In this document: positions 58,291-64,000 of the stretch, one piece after another
Layout of the letters: each line of letters begins with the position of its first letter
Position numbering within the stretch: the stretch's first letter is position 1
From: Eledone cirrhosa
Lineage: Eukaryota > Mollusca > Cephalopoda > Octopoda > Eledonidae
Direction of reading: 5' to 3'
Assembly: GCA_964016885.1 (NCBI GenBank)
Contig: OZ024740.1
Location: 295,961,670 to 296,025,669 of the forward strand
DNA: 64,000 bases
The notes under the pieces: model-generated
Told to the model about the DNA's origin: nothing
Databases searched by the model: none
What the model saw: the letters and a program-made list of their open reading frames with translations, nothing else
Made by a program: the position numbers and the translations under genes

Positions 58291-61200
58291 AGTGTACCTG
58301 AGAATATATTACATAGACAGTGATTGTACCTAAGAATATATTATATAGACAGTGAGTGTACCTAAGAATATATTATATAGACAGTGAGTGTACCTAAGAA
58401 TATATTATATAGACAGTGAGTGTACCTAAGAGTATATTATATAGATAGTGAGTGTACCTAAGAATATATTATATAGACAGTGAGTGTACCTAAGAATATA
58501 TTATATAGACAGTGGATGTACCTAAGAATATATTATATAGATAGTGAGTGTACCTCAGAGTATATTATATAGACAGTGAGTGTACCTAAGAATATATTAT
58601 ATAGACAGTGAGTGTACCTAAGATTATATTATATAGACAGTGACTGTACCTAAGAATATATTATATAGACAGTGAGTGTACCTAAGAATATATTACATAG
58701 ACAGTGACTGTACCTAACAATATATTATATAGATAGTGAATGTACCTAAGAATATATTATATAGACAGTGAGTGTACCTAAGAATATATTATATAGACAG
58801 TGAATGTATCTAACAATATATTATATAGACAGTGAGTGTACTGAGAATATATTATATAGACAGTGAGTGTAATGAGAATATTTCATATAGACAGTGAATG
58901 TACCTAACAATATATTATATAGACAGTGAGTGTACTGAGAGTATATTATATAGACAGTGAGTGTACTGAGAATATATTATATAGACAGTGAGTGTACCTA
59001 AGAATATATTATATAGACAGTGAGTGTACCTAAGAATATATTATATAGACAGTGAGTGTACGTAAGAATATATTATATAGACAGTGAGTGTACCTAAGAA
59101 TATATTATATAGACAGTTAGTGTTCCTAAGAATATATTATATAGATAGTGAGTGTACCTAAGAATATTTTATATCGACAGTGAGTGTACCTAATAATATA
59201 TTATATAGACAGTGAGTGTACCTAACAATATATTATATAGACAGTGAATGTATCCAAGAATATATTATATAGACAGTGATTGTACCTAAGAATATATTAT
59301 ATAGACAGTGACTGGACCTAATAATATATTATATAGACAGTGACTGGACCTAATAATATATTATATAGACAGTGAGTGTACCTAACAATATATTATATAG
59401 ACAGTGACTGTACCTAACAATATATTATATAGACAGTGAGTGTACCTAAGAATATATTCTATAGACAGTGAGTGTACCTAACAATATATAATATAGACAG
59501 TGAGTGTATCTAAGAATATATTATATAGACAGTGATTGTACCTAAGAATATATTATATAGATAGTGGGTGCACCTAAGAATATATTATATAGACAGTGAG
59601 TGTACCTAAGAATATATTATATAGACAGTGAATGTACCTACGAATATATTATATAGATAGTGAGTGTACCTCAGAATATATAATATAGAGAGTGAGTGTA
59701 CCTAAGAATATATTATATACACAGTGACTGTACCTAAGAATATATTATATAGACAGTGAGTGTACTTAAGAATATATTATATAGACAGTGACTGTACCTA
59801 ACGATATATTATATAGACAGTGAGTGTACTGAGAATATATTATATAAACAGTGAGTGTACCTAAGAATATATTATATAGACAGTGAGTGTACCTAAGAAT
59901 ATATTATATAGACAGTGAGTGTACCTAAGAATATATTATATAGACAGTGAGTGTACCTAAGAATATATTATATAGACAGTTAGTGTTCCCTAGAATATAT
60001 TATATAGATAGTGAGTGTACCTAAGAATATTTTATATAGACAGTGAGTGTACCAAATAATATATTATATAGACATTGAGTGTACCTAACAATATATTATA
60101 TAGACAGTGAATGTATCCAAGAATATATTATATAGACAGTGATTGTACCTAAGAATATATTATATAGACAGTGACTGGACCTAATAATATATTATATAGA
60201 CAGTGAGTGTATCTAAGAATATATTATATAGACAGTGACTGTACCTAAGAATATATTATATAGACAGTGAGTGTATTGAGAATATATTATTTAGACAGTG
60301 AGTAGCTAAGAATATATTATATAGACAGTGAGTGTACCTAAGAATATATTATATAGACAGTGAGTGTACCTAAGAATATATTATATAGACAGTGAGTGTA
60401 CCTGAGAATATATTATATAGACAGTGAGTGTATCTAAGAATATATTATATAGACAGTGAGTTTACTGAGAATATATTATATAGACAGCCAGTGTACCTAA
60501 GAATATATTATATAGACAGTGAGTGTCCCCGAGAATATATTATATAGACAGTGAGTGTACCTAAGAATATATTATATAGACAGTGAGTGTACCTAAGAAT
60601 ATATTATATAGACAGTGAGTGTACCTAACAATATATTATATAGACAGTGAGTGTACCTAAGAATATATTATATAGACAGAGATTGTACCTAAGAATATAT
60701 TATATAGATAGTGAGTGCACCTAAGAATATATATTATATAGACAGTGAGTGTACCTAAGAATATATTATATAGATAGTGAGTGTACCTCAGAATATATAA
60801 TATAGACAGTGAGTGTACCTAAGAATATATTATATAGACAGTGACTGTACCTAAGAATATATTATATAGACAGTGAGTGTACCTAAGAATATATTATATA
60901 GACAGTGACTGTACCTAACAATATATTATATAGATAGTGAGTGTACCTAACAATATATTATATAGACAGTGAGTGTACCTAAGAATATATTATATCGACA
61001 GTGAATGTATCTAACAATATATTATATAGACAGTGAGTGTACTGAGAGTATATTATATAGACAGTGAGTGTACTGAGAATATATTATATAGACAGTGAGT
61101 GTACCTAAGAATATATTACATAGACAGTGAGTGTACCTAAGAATATATTATATAGACAGTGAGTGTACTGAGAATATATTATATAGACAGTAAGTGTACC

Positions 61201-62960
61201 TAAGAATATATTATATAGACAGTGTGTGTACCTAAGAATATATTATATAGACAGTGAGTGTACCTAAGAATATATTATATAGACAGTGAGCGTACCAAAT
61301 AATATATTATATAGACAGTGAGTCTACCTAAGAATATATTATATAGATAGTGAGTGTACCTAAGAATATATTATATAGACAGTGAGTGTATCTTAGAATA
61401 TATTATATAGACAGTGAGTGTATCTAAGAATATATTATATAGACAGTGAGTGTACCTAAGAATATATTATATAGATAGTGAGTGTACCTAAGAATATATT
61501 ATATAGATAGTGAGTGTACCTAAGAATATATTATATAGACAGTGAGTGTATCTAAGAATATATTATATAGACAGTGAGTGTACCTAAGCATATATTATAT
61601 AGACAGGAGTGTACCTGAGAATATATTATATAGACAGTGAATGTATCTAAGATCTAAGTATATATTATATAGACAGTGAGTGTACCTAAGAATATATTAT
61701 ATAGACAGTGAGTGTACCTAAGAATATATTATATAGACAGTGAGTGTACCTAAGAATATATTATATAGACAGCGAGTGTACCTAAAATATATTATATAGA
61801 CAGTGAGTGTACATAAGAATATATTATATAGACAGTGAGTGTACCTATGAATATATTATATAGACAGTGAGTGTACCTAACAATATATTATATAGACAGT
61901 GAGTGTACCTAAGAATATATTATATAGACAGTGAGTGTACCTAAGAATATATTATATAGACAGTGACTGTAGCTAACAATATATTATATAGATAGTGAGT
62001 GTACCTAACAATATATTATATAGACAGTGAGTGTACCTAAGAATATATTATATAGACAGTGAATGTATCTAACAATATATTATATAGACAGTGAGTGTAC
62101 TGAGAATATATTATAGAGACAGTGAGTGTAATGAGAATATATTATATAGACAATGAATGTACCTAACAATATATTATATAGACAGTGAGTGTACTGAGAG
62201 TATATTATATAGACAGTGAGTGTACTGAGAATATATTATATAGACAGTGACTGTACCTAAGAATATATTACATAGACAGTGAGTGTACCTAAGAATATAT
62301 TATATAGACAGTGAGTGTACCTAAGAATATATTATATAGACAGTGAGTGTACTGAGAATATATTATATAGACAGTGAGTGTACCTAAGAATATATTATAT
62401 AGACAGTGAGTGTACCTAAGAATATATTATATAGACAGCGAGTGTACCTAAAATATATTATATAGACAGTGAGTGTACATAAGAATATATTATATAGACA
62501 GTGAGTGTACCTAAGAATATATTATATAGACAGTGAGTGTACCTAACAATATATTATATAGACAGTGAGTGTACCTAAGAATATATTATATAGACAGTGA
62601 GTGTACCTAAGAATATATTATATAGTCAGTGATTGTACCTAAGAATTTATTATATAGACAGTGAGTGTACCTAAGAATATATTATATAGACAGAGATTGT
62701 ACCTAAGAATATATTATATAGATAGTGAGTGCACCTAAGAATATATATTATATAGACAGTGAGTGTACCTAAGAATATATTATATAGATAGTGAGTGTAC
62801 CTCAGAATATATAATATAGACAGTGAGTGTACCTAAGAATATATTATATAGACAGTGACTGTACCTAAGAATATATTATATAGACAGTGAGTGTACCTAA
62901 GAATATATTATATAGACAGTGACTGTACCTAACAATATATTATATAGATAGTGAGTGTAC
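58291..62960. repeat. Distant copy of 35.66-40.43 kb (offset 22,630 then 22,534 bp)
   Basis: The AGTGTACCTG unit at 35661 recurs at 58291, the ATTTCAT-type unit at 36248 at 58878, the 30-bp unit at 37671 at 60301, and GACAGAGATTG at 38051 at 60681, all 22,630 bp away. Three units (96 bp) are missing near 61.26 kb, after which GAGCG 38756/61290, AGATCT 39116/61650 and TATAGTCAG 40091/62625 are 22,534 bp apart. The left edge is sharp: the GCGAG...CCTAAAAT unit at 58.26 kb, almost always followed by a CATAAG unit, is followed here by CCTGAG with TTACATAG. A 4.7-kb block copied over 22 kb is not simple neighbour-to-neighbour slippage. Confidence 0.87.
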
Positions 62961-64000
62961 CTAACAATATATTATATAGACAGTGAGTGTACCTAAGAAT
63001 ATATTATATCGACAGTGAATGTATCTAACAATATATTATATAGACAGTGAGTGTACTGAGAGTATATTATATAGACAGTGAGTGTACTGAGAATATATTA
63101 TATAGACAGTGAGTGTACCTAAGAATATATTACATAGACAGTGAGTGTACCTAAGAATATATTATATAGACAGTGAGTGTACTGAGAATATATTATATAG
63201 ACAGTAAGTGTACCTAAGAATATATTATATAGACAGTGTGTGTACCTAAGAATATATTATATAGACAGTGAGTGTACCTAAGAATATATTATATAGACAG
63301 TGAGTGTACCTGAGAATATATTATATAGACAGTGAGTGTACCTATGAATATATTATATAGACAGTGAGTGTACCTAAGAATATATTATATAGACAGTGAG
63401 CGTACCAAATAATATATTATATAGACAGTGAGTCTACCTAAGAATATATTATATAGATAGTGAGTGTACCTAAGAATATATTATATAGACAGTGAGTGTA
63501 TCTTAGAATATATTATATAGACAGTGAGTGTATCTAAGAATATATTATATAGACAGTGAGTGTACCTAAGAATATATTATATAGATAGTGAGTGTACCTA
63601 AGAATATATTATATAGATAGTGAGTGTACCTAAGAATATATTATATAGACAGTGAGTGTATCTAAGAATATATTATATAGACAGTGAGTGTACCTAAGCA
63701 TATATTATATAGACAGGAGTGTACCTGAGAATATATTATATAGACAGTGAATGTATCTAAGATCTAAGTATATATTATATAGACAGTGAGTGTACCTAAG
63801 AATATATTATATAGACAGTGAGTGTACCTAAGAATATATTATATAGACAGTGAGTGTACCTAAGAATATATTATATAGACAGCGAGTGTACCTAAAATAT
63901 ATTATATAGACAGTGAGTGTACATAAGAATATATTATATAGACAGTGAGTGTACCTATGAATATATTATATAGACAGTGAGTGTACCTAACAATATATTA
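60681..64000. repeat. 2.0-2.1-kb tandem unit running off the right end
   Basis: GACAGAGATTG at 60681 recurs at 62695 (2,014 bp). GAGCG at 61290 and AGATCT at 61650 recur at 63400 and 63760 (2,110 bp); the first copy lacks the 96 bp noted above. The 2,110-bp step is the same as that between 38051 and 40161, between 44013 and 46123 and between 49019 and 51129. A unit of about 66 monomers therefore recurs as a higher-order period in the right half. The second copy is cut by the window end. Confidence 0.85.

Larger units (their letters stand above)
1..64000 (+). repeat. 32-bp AT-rich satellite array filling the window
   Basis: The entire window consists of tandem copies of one 32-bp unit, for example 199-230. 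The unit has a 20-base half, GACAGTGAGTGTACCTAAGA, and a 12-base half containing only A and T. The A/T half reads the same backwards on one strand (mirror symmetry) and is not an inverted repeat. The consensus has 9 G/C out of 32 and no CpG. All copies face the same way; I saw no reverse-complement block and no interruption by other sequence. Every unit carries TGA, TAA and TAG. Because 32 is not a multiple of 3, these stops rotate through all frames, so the consensus leaves at most about 13 sense codons on the + strand and about 24 on the - strand. The array starts and ends inside a unit. Satellites of this kind usually form heterochromatin near centromeres or telomeres, but the sequence alone does not say where this one lies. 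Confidence 0.98.

Noticed and set aside
1..64000. CRISPR array, because of a short direct repeat near 32 bp
   Set aside because: There are no unique spacers: the repeat is directly adjacent to the next copy, and no cas-like gene is present.
1..64000. Protein-coding repeats
   Set aside because: Every unit carries TGA, TAA and TAG, and the 32-bp length rotates them through all frames. The consensus leaves at most about 13 codons open on + and about 24 on -, so any short open frame is chance.
1..64000. TATATA motifs as promoter TATA boxes
   Set aside because: They occur in every unit as part of the A/T half, with no other promoter element or downstream gene.
1..64000. Telomere or subtelomere repeat
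   Set aside because: No TTAGGG-like or TTTAGGG-like short G-rich repeat is seen. The unit is 32 bp and AT-rich. A subtelomeric location cannot be excluded but has no support here.
1..64000. CENP-B box
   Set aside because: The consensus lacks the CpG-containing core of the known box, and I saw no match in the variants.
1..64000. Hairpin or cruciform-forming non-coding RNA unit
   Set aside because: The only self-complementary stretches are short (AATATATT, TATATA, GTAC). The A/T 12-mer is a mirror repeat, not an inverted one, so no stable stem is supported.
1..64000. Organelle or bacterial AT-rich region
   Set aside because: An uninterrupted 64-kb tandem array of a 32-bp unit with nested higher-order duplications is typical of eukaryotic nuclear heterochromatin. 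No organelle or bacterial gene is present to support the alternative.

Overview
The whole 64,000-base window is one uninterrupted, head-to-tail satellite DNA array. I see no protein-coding gene, RNA gene, transposon, CRISPR array or other unique sequence. The repeat unit is 32 bp: a 20-base mixed half, GACAGTGAGTGTACCTAAGA, followed by a 12-base half made only of A and T. The consensus is about 28% GC and lacks CpG. At about 32 bp per unit the window holds roughly 2,000 units, all in the same orientation. Both ends cut through a unit, so the array continues on both sides.

This points to a eukaryotic nuclear genome and a constitutive heterochromatin block (pericentromeric, centromeric, subtelomeric or a sex/B-chromosome block), probably from a long-read assembly. 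I cannot name the species; nothing but the repeat is present.

The structure lies in how unit variants are arranged. Most units are 32 bp, but recurring variants are 29, 30, 31, 34 or 39 bp long or carry diagnostic substitutions. Used as landmarks, these show a nested history of duplications. From left to right: two related copies at 1-2450 and 2465-4580, the first with its own 545-bp internal tandem duplication; a less regular stretch at 4.58-6.24 kb; a 1,437-bp tandem duplication at 6.24-8.86 kb; a large duplication of 7.27-14.45 kb onto 14.45-23.57 kb, whose second copy gained a 1,685-bp tandem duplication; a 5,091-bp tandem duplication (21.00-26.08 and 26.09-31.17 kb); a 6.6-6.7-kb duplication (27.72-33.46 and 34.35-40.15 kb); a rearranged zone at 40.15-43.2 kb; a 5,006-bp unit in two full copies and part of a third (43.19-48.19, 48.19-53.20, 53.9-57.1 kb); and at 58.29-62.96 kb a copy of 35.66-40.43 kb, followed by a 2.0-2.1-kb tandem copy that runs to the window end.

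Nearly every length difference between copies is close to a whole number of units, and several breakpoints fall between near-identical units. That is the signature of in-register unequal exchange or replication-slippage amplification, not of insertion of foreign DNA. Some variants are confined to one part of the window, so homogenisation is local. I found no convincing new functional system. The noteworthy content is the fine-grained, datable record of satellite evolution.
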